64,000 nucleotides of DNA from Lachnospiraceae bacterium (GCA_029225065.1 JAQXVT010000029.1:39405-103404), one strand, 5' to 3'. Positions 8,886 through 17,042 are shown, counted from the first letter of the stretch. Notes: generated by a model from the letters alone, not told the origin. Translations and numbers: made by a program.

Positions 8886-9120
8886 TTCCTGCTCCTCCTG
8901 ATGTTTTCTATTTTGTTTCCTGCCACCTGCGTTTTATTTTTTGCAGCATATTCTGTCACAAAGTTTTCCTGCTTCATCGCGTTATGACTATTTTTCGTTT
9001 TCCGGCATGCCGCATATCCAACTTTTGCATCATTACATAAACAAATACTTCTCTTTCCCGACAGCTCTGTACATCCACTCAAAAGCCTTGTACAGTTCTT
9101 CTCACACATCACGCCTGCAT

Positions 9121-9156
9121 TGTCAAAGCAGGATATTCGCTTCGCTACTTGCGCTC
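9121..9156 (-). repeat. Dispersed intergenic repeat, family 1 (copy B)
   Basis: The minus strand reads GTAGCGAAGCGAATATCCTG and then CTTTGACA. It begins within the TAG stop codon of the XpaC-like gene, so the repeat overlaps the gene's end. Confidence 0.6.
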
Positions 9157-10608
9157 AAACTGGTTCCCCGTCAGCCCCTCCTGCGCCAGCATCGTATTCA
9201 GCACGCTGATGTCCGAGGAAATATCCCACGCCTGCTCCTCAAACAGATCGTCAAGCAACTTTTCAAACGCTGCATTTAAGGTATCCAGCGTATCCTCAAT
9301 CTCCCTCTTCATGCTGTCAATATTCTGGCCGCTCACCGGCTGTTCATTCAAATTGCAGTAGGCATCCAACAGCTTCTTTGTGGTCGGCAGATAGTAGCTC
9401 ATCATCTTTTTGAGGTCGTCCACTACCTCCGGATTCCGCTCCGCCTCGGTAAAGATTCTGGTTGTCACTAATTCCAGCCGCGCCAGTTTTTCTGACATCG
9501 CCTCATCCGGAATACGGTCATTGCACTCATGGATATGGCGGATGTAGCTCCTGCCCTGTGCGATCAGCTCTGCGCATTTCGGGTCCAGGTCTTTCCGGAT
9601 ACCGCCATCTGAAAAACCATCAGAAGCTGCTCCATCTGGATTCGCTCCGCTTCGCTTTGCAGCCGTACTTTCACTCTCCGCCCTGCTTCTGGAGTCCAAT
9701 TCTGTCTCAAACTGCTGCTGTGTGCCATCCTGTGTTCCAAAAGCAGTACTCTGCTGTGCCGCTTTCTGTCTCTCCTCATACGACTGCTGCGCATTCTGAT
9801 ACTGCTGATACGTCTGCTTATCGGTAATCAGGCATGTCTCCTTCTGGTCGAGATATCCCTGTGGGAAAAAGCCCTGCCGAATCATCTTTTTCAGATCTTT
9901 CCGTACAAATTTACTGCTCTCACCGACGGAATCCGCCAGTTCCTCCACCATACAGTACGTCCGGTTTCCGAGCACGCCCACATATTTTTTGAAACGCTGT
10001 CCAAGCTCCAAGCGCTTCTTTCCTCCGATGCCAAGCCCCAGCGAACCGGCAAACAGCACGCCTAAAATGCCGATCGGCAGCGCCAGTGAAACTCCCGTTG
10101 CCGCTCCGACTACACCAAGGATTGCAAGTGACAGACCAAACATGCCGCTGCAGCTGTATCCAACCCATTTCATCACCGTGCCGCTGACCCGCCCCGGCGC
10201 TTTTACCGGTACGAGCGCCGTGCTCTCTTTCTGAGCATGCTTCGTATCCTTCGTCTGATGCGTCCTCTCCACATTGATCCGGATGCGGTCGGCCGCTTCC
10301 TGCCTCGCCTGCGTCGTCCAAGTCTGATAAGGACGGCGGGTGCGATACGTAGCGCCTGCCTGATTCCGGGCATTTTGCCCGCCGCTATACCGTGCCCCGG
10401 AACTTTCTTTTTCTTCTCCGGCCGCACTTCCCGTCTGCCGCGCCCCGTCTCCAAACGAATCCTTCAGTGCCTTCTCCAGCCCGCTCATCGTATCGTTCAC
10501 CACATTTGAGATCGTACTGCTCAGCTGTGAAAAATCTTCCTTATCAATTGCGTCCTGTACGAGATTCCGGATCTGGTCTCCGGCCTCATACCAGTCTTTC
10601 TTCGTCAT
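9145..10608 (-). CDS. XpaC-like protein (5-bromo-4-chloroindolyl phosphate hydrolysis family)
   Basis: A 487-residue protein starting at ATG 10608 behind CAGGAGATTTTT; the frame is open further upstream but lacks a ribosome site. The N-terminal 120 residues are polar and low in complexity. Two close membrane helices follow (MKWVGYSCSGMFGLSLAILGVVG and GVSLALPIGILGVLFAGSLGLGIG, about residues 140-190). The C-terminal domain carries the XpaC signature YCMVEELADSVGESSKFVRKDLKKMI. A second low-complexity stretch (about 290-340) is rich in Gln, Ser and Glu. XpaC and TelA are routinely neighbours; here they are separated by 259 bp. Confidence 0.82.
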   Translation of the reverse strand: MTKKDWYEAGDQIRNLVQDAIDKEDFSQLSSTISNVVNDTMSGLEKALKDSFGDGARQTGSAAGEEKESSGARYSGGQNARNQAGATYRTRRPYQTWTTQARQEAADRIRINVERTHQTKDTKHAQKESTALVPVKAPGRVSGTVMKWVGYSCSGMFGLSLAILGVVGAATGVSLALPIGILGVLFAGSLGLGIGGKKRLELGQRFKKYVGVLGNRTYCMVEELADSVGESSKFVRKDLKKMIRQGFFPQGYLDQKETCLITDKQTYQQYQNAQQSYEERQKAAQQSTAFGTQDGTQQQFETELDSRSRAESESTAAKRSGANPDGAASDGFSDGGIRKDLDPKCAELIAQGRSYIRHIHECNDRIPDEAMSEKLARLELVTTRIFTEAERNPEVVDDLKKMMSYYLPTTKKLLDAYCNLNEQPVSGQNIDSMKREIEDTLDTLNAAFEKLLDDLFEEQAWDISSDISVLNTMLAQEGLTGNQFERK

Positions 10609-10766
10609 AAAAATCTCCTGAATCAAAAAAGTGAAAAAACAGCCGCTAAAAACAGGCTCTAACAGCTGTTTTCTGTGTTGTTTCGAGTATAGCACCATAG
10701 CGCGCAGCGCGCAACAAAAAGCAGTGTTCATTCCACGCCCTTTTCCTTCATCCTCTTTCTCTCCCG

Positions 10767-10817
10767 AAAAAAAGGGAAGCGGCACCCAGGTTTTTCTCCC
10801 TGCGTGCCGCTTCCCTT
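10767..10817 (-). terminator. Intrinsic terminator after the NlpC/P60 gene
   Basis: The minus strand has a perfect 12-bp stem GGGAAGCGGCAC / GTGCCGCTTCCC, an 18-base loop and seven T residues. Confidence 0.93.
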
Positions 10818-10873
10818 TTGGGTTTTGGTTTGTTTAGTTTGTTTTGGTTTTGGTTTTTTGGTTGGTTTGTATA

Positions 10874-13063
10874 TTACCAATATCTCCTTGCACTGCACGG
10901 TGTACGATAACCGTAGTCAGAGATAGTAATACCTGTACTTGCGTTGCTTGCGTGTACGACCTGTCCGTTGCCCATGTAGATCGTAACGTGGCCGATTCCG
11001 CTGTCTCCGTAGTAGAAGAGCAGGTCGCCTGCCTGAATCTCACTTAAGTCTACCGGTGTTCCGCTGGATGCCTGTGCTGCTGCCGTACGCGGAATGGAAA
11101 TACCAAAGTTTGCAAATACCGACTGGGTAAATCCGGAACAGTCTGCTCCGTTTGTCAGGCTTGTGCCGCCCCATACGTACGGATTGCCAACGAACTGTGT
11201 TGCGAAGTTGACGATTGCCATTCCGGCAGAAGATGCCGGAGCTTCCGTCTGCGGTGCCTCGGTTTCCTCATACTGAGGAGCCTCGGTCTCTTCGTATGTC
11301 GGAGCTTCTGTTTCCTCATACTGGGGTGCTTCCGTCTCCACATAAGTCTCTTCGTACTGAGGTGCTTCCGTCTGCGCGGTTTCCTCTGTATATCCGCCAG
11401 CTGCTGCCTCATCGGCTGCTGTCTGAGCATTTACATATGCCTGATATGCTTCCTGTGCCGCTGCTGCAGTGTCATATACTGCCTGCTCATCTGCCTGGGA
11501 GGTTGCTGCGTCTGCTGCTGCCTGTGCCTCCAGATATGCCTGATATGCTGCATCAGCCTGTGACTGTGCATCACCTGTATTGCTGTAATCTTCTGTATTA
11601 CCGGAATCCTCTGTATAGCTGTAATCCGAAGCCGGTGCTTCCGTCTGCGGTGTTTCATCATAATACTGTGCAGCTTCTGTCTCCTGATAAGTTGACTCAT
11701 CTGTATAACCGCCAGCTGCTGCTTCATCTGCTTCTGCCTGCGCATTTACATATGCCTGATATGCTTCCTGCGCTGCTGCTGCGGTATCGTATACCTGCTG
11801 CTCATCGGCCTGAGTCGTTGCCTCATCTGCTGCCGCCTGTGCATCCAGATAATTCTGATATGCCGCATCGGCCTGCGCCTGCGCGTCGCTGCCAGAATCA
11901 TAAGCTGCCGCCTCTGCCTGTGTATCACTGCTGTAATCGTAAGCTGCCGCCTCTGCCTGTGCATCGCTGCTTTCATCATAGACTGCTGCTTCCGCCTGCG
12001 GAGCTTCATACGACTGTGTCTGATAAAATGCTTCCTCCGCACTGCTCTGCGCTGCCTGCTCGTCCAGATAAGCCTGCCACTCCTGATTCTGTCTGTCTTC
12101 TTCTGCCTGCTGCTGTGCAAGATAGTCTGTCCACTGCTGATCCAGACGTGCCTGCTCCTCATCCAGCGTTTCTGCTGTTGCGTAATACGTATCGTAACCT
12201 ACATAGTAAGCATTCACATAACCGTAAACGTCATTGCCAAGTGCAACCTTCATCCAGTCACCCTCATACGCTACAACCTCCAGCTGATCTGAGCTGTATA
12301 CGGTTCCAATTGCCTCGGAATCCTCGCTCGGCAAAGACCGTATGGTCAGTGCGTCTGAATAAACGGTAGCCACATTGTAGGCAACTTCCTGCGCAATGGC
12401 ATCTGCAGCCGCACCGGTTGCAAAATATTCTGCATTTACGTAGCCCGTCGCATTGCCGGACTGTACTTTATACCATCCATCGATCGCACCGAGAATCGTA
12501 ACGGAACCATTATTGTACACCTTTCCGACTACTTCACTGTCTGCGCTCGCTTCTTTTCTTACGTTAATATATTCTTCACACTGAGCAAATGCCTGCTCAC
12601 CACTCATGCTGGTATCCAGCACGTCTGTCTGCTGCGTGCTTTCTGTCACATCCTCAGCCGGAACTGCTTCTGTCGTTTCCTGGGCTGCTTCAGTTGGCTC
12701 CTCTGCTGCAGTTTCCTGAGCTGCTTCAGTTGACTCCTCTGCCGCAGTTTCCTGCGCTGCCTCAGTTGTCTCCTCCACTGCAGTTTCCTGGACTGCCTCA
12801 GTTGGCTCCTCTGCTGCAGTTTCCTGCGCCGCTTCGGTTGCCTCCTCGGCTCCATCCTGTACCTCTCCAATCACAGACTCTTCCGTCTGTGTCTCGCTCT
12901 CCTGCGCATCTCCTACTTCATTTCCGGATATGCTCTGTATTGCTGTGCTGCCAAATCCGGCCAGCGCATCGTCCTTCGCTGCAAATGCCGCGATCCCTGT
13001 TCCGGATACGGTCATGCCCGCCGCCAGAACACATGCTGTAAACTGTAATACTGCTCTTTTCAT
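10874..13063 (-). CDS. Secreted cell-wall hydrolase: two SH3 domains, repeat linker, NlpC/P60
   Basis: A 729-residue protein. ATG at 13063 follows TTGGAGGTTTGGCAGTA and begins a signal peptide (MKRAVLQFTACVLAAGMTVS...AFA). Then come 12-residue TEAAQETAAEEP-type repeats, two bacterial SH3 domains (EYINVRKEASADSEVVGKVY and ALTIRSLPSEDSEAIGTVY) and a long Ala/Gln/Tyr-rich linker. The linker contains two near-identical copies of about 64 residues (DNA 11381-11572 and 11696-11889), then YEETEAP repeats. The C-terminal NlpC/P60 peptidase has Cys in NGADCSGF, His in IGHVTIYMG and VVHAS. It probably cleaves peptidoglycan stem peptides outside the cell. A strong promoter lies upstream and a terminator downstream, so it is monocistronic. 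Confidence 0.93.
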   Translation of the reverse strand: MKRAVLQFTACVLAAGMTVSGTGIAAFAAKDDALAGFGSTAIQSISGNEVGDAQESETQTEESVIGEVQDGAEEATEAAQETAAEEPTEAVQETAVEETTEAAQETAAEESTEAAQETAAEEPTEAAQETTEAVPAEDVTESTQQTDVLDTSMSGEQAFAQCEEYINVRKEASADSEVVGKVYNNGSVTILGAIDGWYKVQSGNATGYVNAEYFATGAAADAIAQEVAYNVATVYSDALTIRSLPSEDSEAIGTVYSSDQLEVVAYEGDWMKVALGNDVYGYVNAYYVGYDTYYATAETLDEEQARLDQQWTDYLAQQQAEEDRQNQEWQAYLDEQAAQSSAEEAFYQTQSYEAPQAEAAVYDESSDAQAEAAAYDYSSDTQAEAAAYDSGSDAQAQADAAYQNYLDAQAAADEATTQADEQQVYDTAAAAQEAYQAYVNAQAEADEAAAGGYTDESTYQETEAAQYYDETPQTEAPASDYSYTEDSGNTEDYSNTGDAQSQADAAYQAYLEAQAAADAATSQADEQAVYDTAAAAQEAYQAYVNAQTAADEAAAGGYTEETAQTEAPQYEETYVETEAPQYEETEAPTYEETEAPQYEETEAPQTEAPASSAGMAIVNFATQFVGNPYVWGGTSLTNGADCSGFTQSVFANFGISIPRTAAAQASSGTPVDLSEIQAGDLLFYYGDSGIGHVTIYMGNGQVVHASNASTGITISDYGYRTPCSARRYW

Positions 13064-13132
13064 TACTGCCAAACCTCCAAAAAACCAAACCAAATATATT
13101 TATTACGAATTTGTTACATTTCTTATGTCGTA

Positions 13133-13161
13133 ATCATAGCAAATATGAACTCAGATGTCAA
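13133..13161 (-). promoter_or_regulatory. Sigma-A promoter of the NlpC/P60 gene
   Basis: On the minus strand TTGACA (13161-13156) is followed, after exactly 17 bases, by TATGAT (13138-13133). The predicted start of transcription is about 65 bases before the ATG. Confidence 0.8.
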
Positions 13162-13256
13162 GTATTATTAATATTTTTTAATTTTCGTAATTTTTTCGAT
13201 ATGATTTCGATAACAATATTCGTCTATTTTGTAACTTATGTGGGAGTGATATGACA

Positions 13257-13285
13257 AGATCAAAGCAGATATTCACAACCTTTTT
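13257..13285 (-). repeat. Dispersed intergenic repeat, family 1, variant (copy G)
   Basis: The minus strand reads GTTGTGAATATCTGCTTTGA, matching the variants at 3427 and 48551. Confidence 0.55.
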
Positions 13286-13297
13286 CATAATGTAACT

Positions 13298-13327
13298 GTT
13301 CAGAGCCAACCTCCAAAATGCTGCGCA
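13298..13327 (+). repeat. Family 2 (foldback) repeat, single end
   Basis: GTTCAGAGCCAACCTCC then AAAATGCTGCGCA aligns with the left end of the element at 27267-27343 (24 of 30 bases) and with one end of 33334-33463. The matching right end is missing, so this is a truncated copy. Confidence 0.55.
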
Positions 13328-13354
13328 GTCTCACCGGTGACTCGCCTGAATCCA

Positions 13355-13387
13355 TAAAAAGACCGGGAATGCTGTCACTCCCGGTCC
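13355..13387 (-). terminator. Intrinsic terminator, probably of the thioredoxin reductase gene
   Basis: The minus strand has GACCGGGA / TCCCGGTC stem with a 10-base loop followed by five T residues. The nearest upstream gene on that strand ends at 13566. Confidence 0.75.
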
Positions 13388-13526
13388 TTCCTATTATTAA
13401 CGATATTTTCTTTTTACGGCCTGTTTTCCGACTGATTTACTTCTCCTCCGGCAGAAATCTCATCCACCCTCGCGCATGACGCAGGAGAAGCTTATCTGCA
13501 TTCATGATTTAACCGAGTCAGGCAAT

Positions 13527-13560
13527 CAGCGAAGCGGATTGCCAATATCCACTTTGACCA
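13527..13560 (+). repeat. Dispersed intergenic repeat, family 1 (copy C)
   Basis: Reads CAGCGAAGCGGATTGCCAAT then ATCCACTTTGACCA. It lies just past the stop of the thioredoxin reductase gene. Confidence 0.65.
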
Positions 13561-13565
13561 GACTT

Positions 13566-14486
13566 CTACGCTTCCATCAGGTACTTCTGTGCCGCAATTG
13601 CCGCGTTCGCTCCGTCCGCCGCAGCCGTAATAATCTGCCGCAGCGCCTTTGTCCGGATATCGCCCGCCGCAAAAATGCCCGGCCGACTCGTAACGGTATC
13701 CTCCCCCGCCACAATATAACCTGTTTCATCGGTCTGTAACAGTTTCGAAACAATTTCCGTCTGCGGCGCCATGCCGACGGCAATAAACACACCATCCAGA
13801 TCCAGCATCCGTTTCTCACCCGTTTTGGCATCCTTCAGCCATACACCTTCGACATGTTCCTCTCCGACGATCCGCGTGATTTCCGTGTCCCATAAAAATG
13901 TAACATTTTCACAGCGCCTCAGCTGCTCCTGTAAAATCGCTGCCGCCCGCATCGTATCACGCCGATGAATTACGTAAACTCTCTCACATCCCCTGGCCAG
14001 ATAAATCGCATCCTCCGCCGCTGCATCGCCGCCTCCGATGACCGCCACCGTTCTTCCTTTAAAAAATGCGCCATCGCACGTCGCGCAGTAGGAAACGCCC
14101 ATGCCGGTCAGTTCCTTTTCTCCCGGAACGCCGAGCATCCTGTGCCTTGCCCCCATCGCAAAGATTACACTTCTGGCACGGTACACTTCACCGTCCGTAT
14201 AGATCACCTTAACCCGCCCTTCGTCCTCAAGCTCGATATGTCTTACTTCTATATTAATAAAGGAAACGCCAAGTCTGTCCGCGTGTTCCCGCAGCTTCAT
14301 GCCAAGCTCAAAGCCTCCGATTCCCGGAAGCCCCGGATAATTGTCCACCTCATACGTGTTCAGCACCTGACCGCCGCTCATACTCTCCTTTTCCAGAACG
14401 AGAAATGACAATCCCGCACGTCTTGCGTAAATAGCCGCCGTCAGGCCGGCTGGCCCGGAACCTGCGATAATCAGATCATAAACCAT
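13566..14486 (-). CDS. trxB: Thioredoxin reductase
   Basis: A 306-residue flavoprotein, normal length for bacterial low-molecular-weight thioredoxin reductase. The FAD site GSGPAGLTAAIYARRAG is at 9-25. The redox-active pair Cys134/Cys137 is in SYCATCDGAFF. The NADPH site is VIGGGDAAAEDAIYLARGC, and the C-terminal FAD motif is GIFAAGDI. The start at 14486 (MVYDLIIAG) follows GGGAGGCAGAAAAGC. It passes electrons from NADPH to thioredoxin and supports oxidative stress defence together with the PerR-like regulator and rubrerythrin that follow. A poorly supported small frame overlaps its start. Confidence 0.93.
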   Translation of the reverse strand: MVYDLIIAGSGPAGLTAAIYARRAGLSFLVLEKESMSGGQVLNTYEVDNYPGLPGIGGFELGMKLREHADRLGVSFINIEVRHIELEDEGRVKVIYTDGEVYRARSVIFAMGARHRMLGVPGEKELTGMGVSYCATCDGAFFKGRTVAVIGGGDAAAEDAIYLARGCERVYVIHRRDTMRAAAILQEQLRRCENVTFLWDTEITRIVGEEHVEGVWLKDAKTGEKRMLDLDGVFIAVGMAPQTEIVSKLLQTDETGYIVAGEDTVTSRPGIFAAGDIRTKALRQIITAAADGANAAIAAQKYLMEA

Positions 14487-14841
14487 GCTTTTCTGCCTCC
14501 CATTTTCTTCCGAATCGATTCTGGAGATTTCCTTTGATGACTGCCATCGTCCACGCATCTCTCCATATCTTTCGGATTTGCTGTTTCATTGCGCTGCTGT
14601 CCCACACAGCCTTTATAAATCTCCCTGCTCTTACAGTTTCTCTGTTCTGCAGCCTTTTTATCCATACTGCTTTCCTTTTTGCAGCTCTTTTGGCCGGGCG
14701 CGTGTCCGAAAAATCATTCCGGCAAGCGATACACCGCCCGACCTCTGTATCTTTAGAATACCATTTTCCATCCTGAATCGCAACCAGAACACCGTTTGCT
14801 TCCCGTTTAATTTCCGGGCAGTCAGGTTGTGGATTCGCCAT
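14476..14841 (-). CDS. Uncertain 121-residue protein upstream of trxB
   Basis: Open from ATG 14841 and overlapping the trxB start by 11 bases. The first 45 residues look ordered (WYSKDTEVGRCIACRNDF, with a CxxC), while the rest is basic with no recognisable fold. The only AAGGAG-like site is about 25 bases before the ATG, too far for normal initiation. It may be a real small metal-binding protein co-transcribed with trxB, or a chance frame. Confidence 0.35.
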   Translation of the reverse strand: MANPQPDCPEIKREANGVLVAIQDGKWYSKDTEVGRCIACRNDFSDTRPAKRAAKRKAVWIKRLQNRETVRAGRFIKAVWDSSAMKQQIRKIWRDAWTMAVIKGNLQNRFGRKWEAEKHGL

Positions 14842-14900
14842 CTGAATCTGTTTATTTTTTTATATTTCTCCTTTACAGTTCCAAAATCTTCTGCTATATT

Positions 14901-14929
14901 AATTATAGTAACAATTATAATTATTAAGG
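14901..14929 (+). promoter_or_regulatory. Candidate PerR-type operator upstream of the Fur-family gene
   Basis: TTATAATTATTAAGG (14915-14929) matches 11 of 14 positions of the Bacillus Per box (TTATAATnATTATAA). It overlaps a wider inverted repeat, ATTATA-n8-TATAAT. It lies directly against the ribosome site, which suggests autoregulation. No binding evidence can be seen from sequence. Confidence 0.5.
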
Positions 14930-14940
14930 AGGCGCAGTAT

Positions 14941-15339
14941 ATGCAGAGAAAATACAGCAGACAGCGCGAGGCGATCAAGGAGTTCCTGGATGGTCGTACC
15001 GATCATCCAACTGCCGACACGGTCTACACCTGCCTCCGCGAGCAGTACCCGAATATCAGTCTCGGCACGGTCTATCGAAATCTTACGCTCCTCACTGAGA
15101 TGGGTGAGATCATGAAGATCACGACAGGTGAAGGTGCCGACCGGTTTGACACCAATGTGCAGCGGCATCACCATTTTATCTGCACCAGCTGTCAGAGTGT
15201 CTACGACCTTCCGGGCATGGGAAACATCGATTCCGTGATGGATACCGCAGCCGCCAGCTGCAAAGGACAAATCGATACGTACCGGATCAATTTTTATGGA
15301 ACCTGTGAGCATTGTCTGAAAACAAAAAATCCTTCCTGA
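14941..15339 (+). CDS. Fur-family peroxide regulator (PerR-like)
   Basis: A 132-residue protein starting at ATG 14941 behind AAGGAGGCGCAGTAT. The winged-helix domain covers 1-80 (HPTADTVYTCLREQYPNISLGTVYRNLTLLTEMGEI). The metal-binding half has HHHFICTSCQSVYDL and a C-terminal EHC; the CxxC (Cys 78/81 region) fits a structural zinc site. Small size, the DRFD motif and linkage to rubrerythrin and trxB favour PerR over Fur or Zur. It would repress oxidative stress genes until peroxide oxidises its iron-bound site. It is transcribed toward rubrerythrin from its own promoter. Confidence 0.85.
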   Translation: MQRKYSRQREAIKEFLDGRTDHPTADTVYTCLREQYPNISLGTVYRNLTLLTEMGEIMKITTGEGADRFDTNVQRHHHFICTSCQSVYDLPGMGNIDSVMDTAAASCKGQIDTYRINFYGTCEHCLKTKNPS

Positions 15340-15367
15340 GAATTTGCAAAAATTTTTCAATAAGGCC

Positions 15368-15396
15368 TTGACAATCAGATAGCGATGTGCTATATT
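15368..15396 (+). promoter_or_regulatory. Strong sigma-A promoter of the reverse rubrerythrin gene
   Basis: TTGACA (15368-15373) is followed after 17 bases by TATATT (15391-15396). The leader to the ATG is about 200 bases long. Confidence 0.8.
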
Positions 15397-15400
15397 AAAA

Positions 15401-15415
15401 CAGTAATAGTTACTG
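15401..15415 (+). promoter_or_regulatory. Palindromic operator at the rubrerythrin transcription start
   Basis: CAGTAATAGTTACTG is a perfect inverted repeat around a 3-base centre, five bases past the -10 box, where a bound repressor would block transcription. The PerR-like regulator encoded next door is the obvious candidate; this is an inference. Confidence 0.55.
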
Positions 15416-15603
15416 ATATTAATTAAATACTTCAGTACTTTTACTACACTGTTTCAGAACGAATAGCTGATCCTCAGCTTATCAGAAGAATCTACTTCCT
15501 CTGATACAGGCAGATTCATCCGCACAGCTGTGAAGAGAAATGACTGCCTGATTCGGTTAAAATAACAACATTTAAAATCAAAAAAGAAAAGGAGATTATC
15601 ACT

Positions 15604-16146
15604 ATGAAGAAATTTGTATGCAGCGTATGTGGATATGTATATGAGGGAGAAGCAGCACCGGAGGTCTGTCCGATCTGTAAAGCACCGGCTTCCAAATTTA
15701 TTGAGCAGTCTGCTGAGAAGACCTGGGCCGCTGAGCATGTAGTTGGTGTAGCATCTGACGTTCCGGAAGATATCAAGGCTGACCTTCGTGCAAACTTTGA
15801 GGGCGAGTGCTCTGAGGTAGGTATGTATCTTGCAATGGCAAGAGTTGCTCACAGAGAAGGATATCCGGAAATCGGTCTGTACTGGGAGAAAGCAGCTTAC
15901 GAAGAGGCTGAGCATGCAGCAAAATTTGCAGAGCTTCTTGGCGAAGTTGTTACCTCCAGCACCAAGAAAAACCTTGAGATGCGTGTAGAGGCAGAAAACG
16001 GTGCTACCGCAGGCAAGACTGATCTGGCTAAGCGTGCAAAGGCTGCAAATCTGGACGCAATTCATGACACCGTACATGAAATGGCTCGTGACGAGGCTAG
16101 ACACGGAAGAGCATTCGAGGGACTGCTTAAGAGATACTTCGGCTAA
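15604..16146 (+). CDS. Reverse rubrerythrin (rubredoxin domain first), hydrogen peroxide reductase
   Basis: A 180-residue protein starting at ATG 15604 behind AAAAGGAGATTATCACT. The rubredoxin domain is N-terminal ([10 protein letters not shown] and CPICKAP, residues 6-26), the reverse of classical rubrerythrin. The di-iron four-helix domain follows with [30 protein letters not shown] and [13 protein letters not shown]. Reverse rubrerythrins are major NADH-linked peroxide and oxygen reductases of Clostridia. The last 24 codons are duplicated at 22058-22130 by insertion of a mobile element; the reading frame is preserved, so the enzyme should still work. Confidence 0.93.
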   Translation: MKKFVCSVCGYVYEGEAAPEVCPICKAPASKFIEQSAEKTWAAEHVVGVASDVPEDIKADLRANFEGECSEVGMYLAMARVAHREGYPEIGLYWEKAAYEEAEHAAKFAELLGEVVTSSTKKNLEMRVEAENGATAGKTDLAKRAKAANLDAIHDTVHEMARDEARHGRAFEGLLKRYFG

Positions 16147-16148
16147 TC
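16076..16148 (+). repeat. attL: 73-bp direct repeat, left copy
   Basis: Starts ATGAAATGGCTCGTGACGAG and ends TTCGGCTAATC. It encodes the last residues of rubrerythrin and its stop codon, and is identical to 22058-22130. Confidence 0.92.
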
Positions 16149-16178
16149 TGCAAGCCGCATAAAATAAGGATTTTTACG

Positions 16179-16212
16179 AGGGGAAATCACGAAAGTGGTT
16201 TCCTCTTTTTTT
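16179..16212 (+). terminator. Intrinsic terminator of rubrerythrin
   Basis: GAGGGGAAATCAC-GAAA-GTGGTTTCCTC stem-loop followed by eight T residues. It probably belongs to the element rather than the original host locus. Confidence 0.9.
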
Positions 16213-16241
16213 GCTGCTTCTGCTGATTTTTTATATTTCCT

Positions 16242-16427
16242 GTGTCCTTTGCGTGTCCTGCTCCCTTTTTGAAAATCCTAAATGCAAGAAAATGTGTCCT
16301 TTAAAAATGTGTCCCGCATTTTAGTTGTTCTCTGTCATATTTACAGGCTGTAAAAGTGTCCCTTGTGTGTCCCACTGCCTTTTGTCAAGTCCAAAAGTAA
16401 GAAAATGTGTCCTTTAAAAATGTGTCC
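16242..16427 (+). repeat. Cluster of eight GTGTCC motifs at the left end of the element
   Basis: GTGTCC occurs at 16242, 16253, 16294, 16309, 16356, 16367, 16407 and 16422. Inverted copies (GGGGACACA at 21940 and GGAGACACC near 21976) lie just inside the other end. The arrangement suggests arm-type binding sites for integrase or an excision factor. Confidence 0.6.
16284..16356 (-). pseudogene. Duplicated 3' tail of a serine recombinase gene
   Basis: About 73 bases repeat imperfectly the region 16397-16470. On the minus strand the copy still encodes PVNMTENN followed by a stop, like the C-terminus of the recombinase gene next to it. It is a relic of a second recombinase gene or of an unequal exchange. 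Confidence 0.6.
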
Positions 16428-16433
16428 CTAAAT

Positions 16434-17042
16434 TTAATTGTTTTCAGTCATGTTTACAAGTTTATAAAAGCTTGTTCTTTTGGTATTTGTCTGTTCCATT
16501 GCGGTCTTTGCAGTAATCTCTCCCGCTTTCCAAGAGGAATAGACTTCATTCCAGTTTTCGGGAAATGTGAGTGCGGGACGTCCAAGACGTTTTCCGTTCT
16601 GTTTGGCTGCTGCAATCCCCTCTGCTTGACGCTGTTTGATTGTTGTGCGTTCTTGTTCTGCGATTGTTCCTAATACTTCAATCAGAATGTTGTTCACCAT
16701 CTCAAAAACCCACTCTTGCCCCTCTGGTAAGTCCATCATAGTAGTTGGCAAGTCAATCACTTTCAAACGAATGCCGTTGTCTTTGAAATACTGCAATTCG
16801 TTGTGAATGTCACTTTTGTTTCTGCTCAATCTGTCAAGGGATTTTACAACAAGTGTATCGCCGCGGCGCAGCATGGCATTTTTTAATGCTTGATAACCTT
16901 TTCTGTCTAAATCTTTTCCGCTTTCCTTATCTGTGATAATATCCCTTTCATCTGCTCCAAGAGCCTTGAAAGCTGCTATCTGACGGTCAAGGTTCTGTTC
17001 TTTACTTGATACTCTTGCATAATAGTATGTGCGGCTGTTCAT
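16434..17042 (-). CDS. Serine recombinase (resolvase/invertase family)
   Basis: A 202-residue protein with the resolvase fold. The catalytic Ser12 is in YARVSSKEQNLDRQ. VKSLDRLSRNKSDI holds the active-site Arg residues, and EQERTTIKQRQAEGIAAAKQNGKRLGRP is the E-helix and arm into the C-terminal helix-turn-helix (about 155-200). The size fits a small-serine resolvase or invertase rather than a large integrase. It probably resolves multimers or inverts a segment of the element. The start at 17042 is in frame with the conserved N-terminus; a G-rich site precedes it. Confidence 0.9.
   Translation of the reverse strand: MNSRTYYYARVSSKEQNLDRQIAAFKALGADERDIITDKESGKDLDRKGYQALKNAMLRRGDTLVVKSLDRLSRNKSDIHNELQYFKDNGIRLKVIDLPTTMMDLPEGQEWVFEMVNNILIEVLGTIAEQERTTIKQRQAEGIAAAKQNGKRLGRPALTFPENWNEVYSSWKAGEITAKTAMEQTNTKRTSFYKLVNMTENN

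Larger units (their letters stand above)
13064..13355. other. Gene-free stretch: promoter, repeats, otherwise nothing recognised
   Basis: Holds the NlpC gene promoter (13133-13161), an AT-rich segment (13160-13250), a family 1 repeat variant (13257-13285) and one end of a family 2 foldback repeat (13298-13327). No credible reading frame is present. Confidence 0.6.

Noticed and set aside
11381..11889. CRISPR-like periodic repeats in the NlpC gene
   Set aside because: The repeats are in-frame coding duplications of an Ala/Gln-rich linker, not short palindromic repeats with unique spacers.
14471..14665. Alternative 64-codon frame over the trxB start
   Set aside because: Low complexity, no ribosome site, and it conflicts with the clear trxB start.
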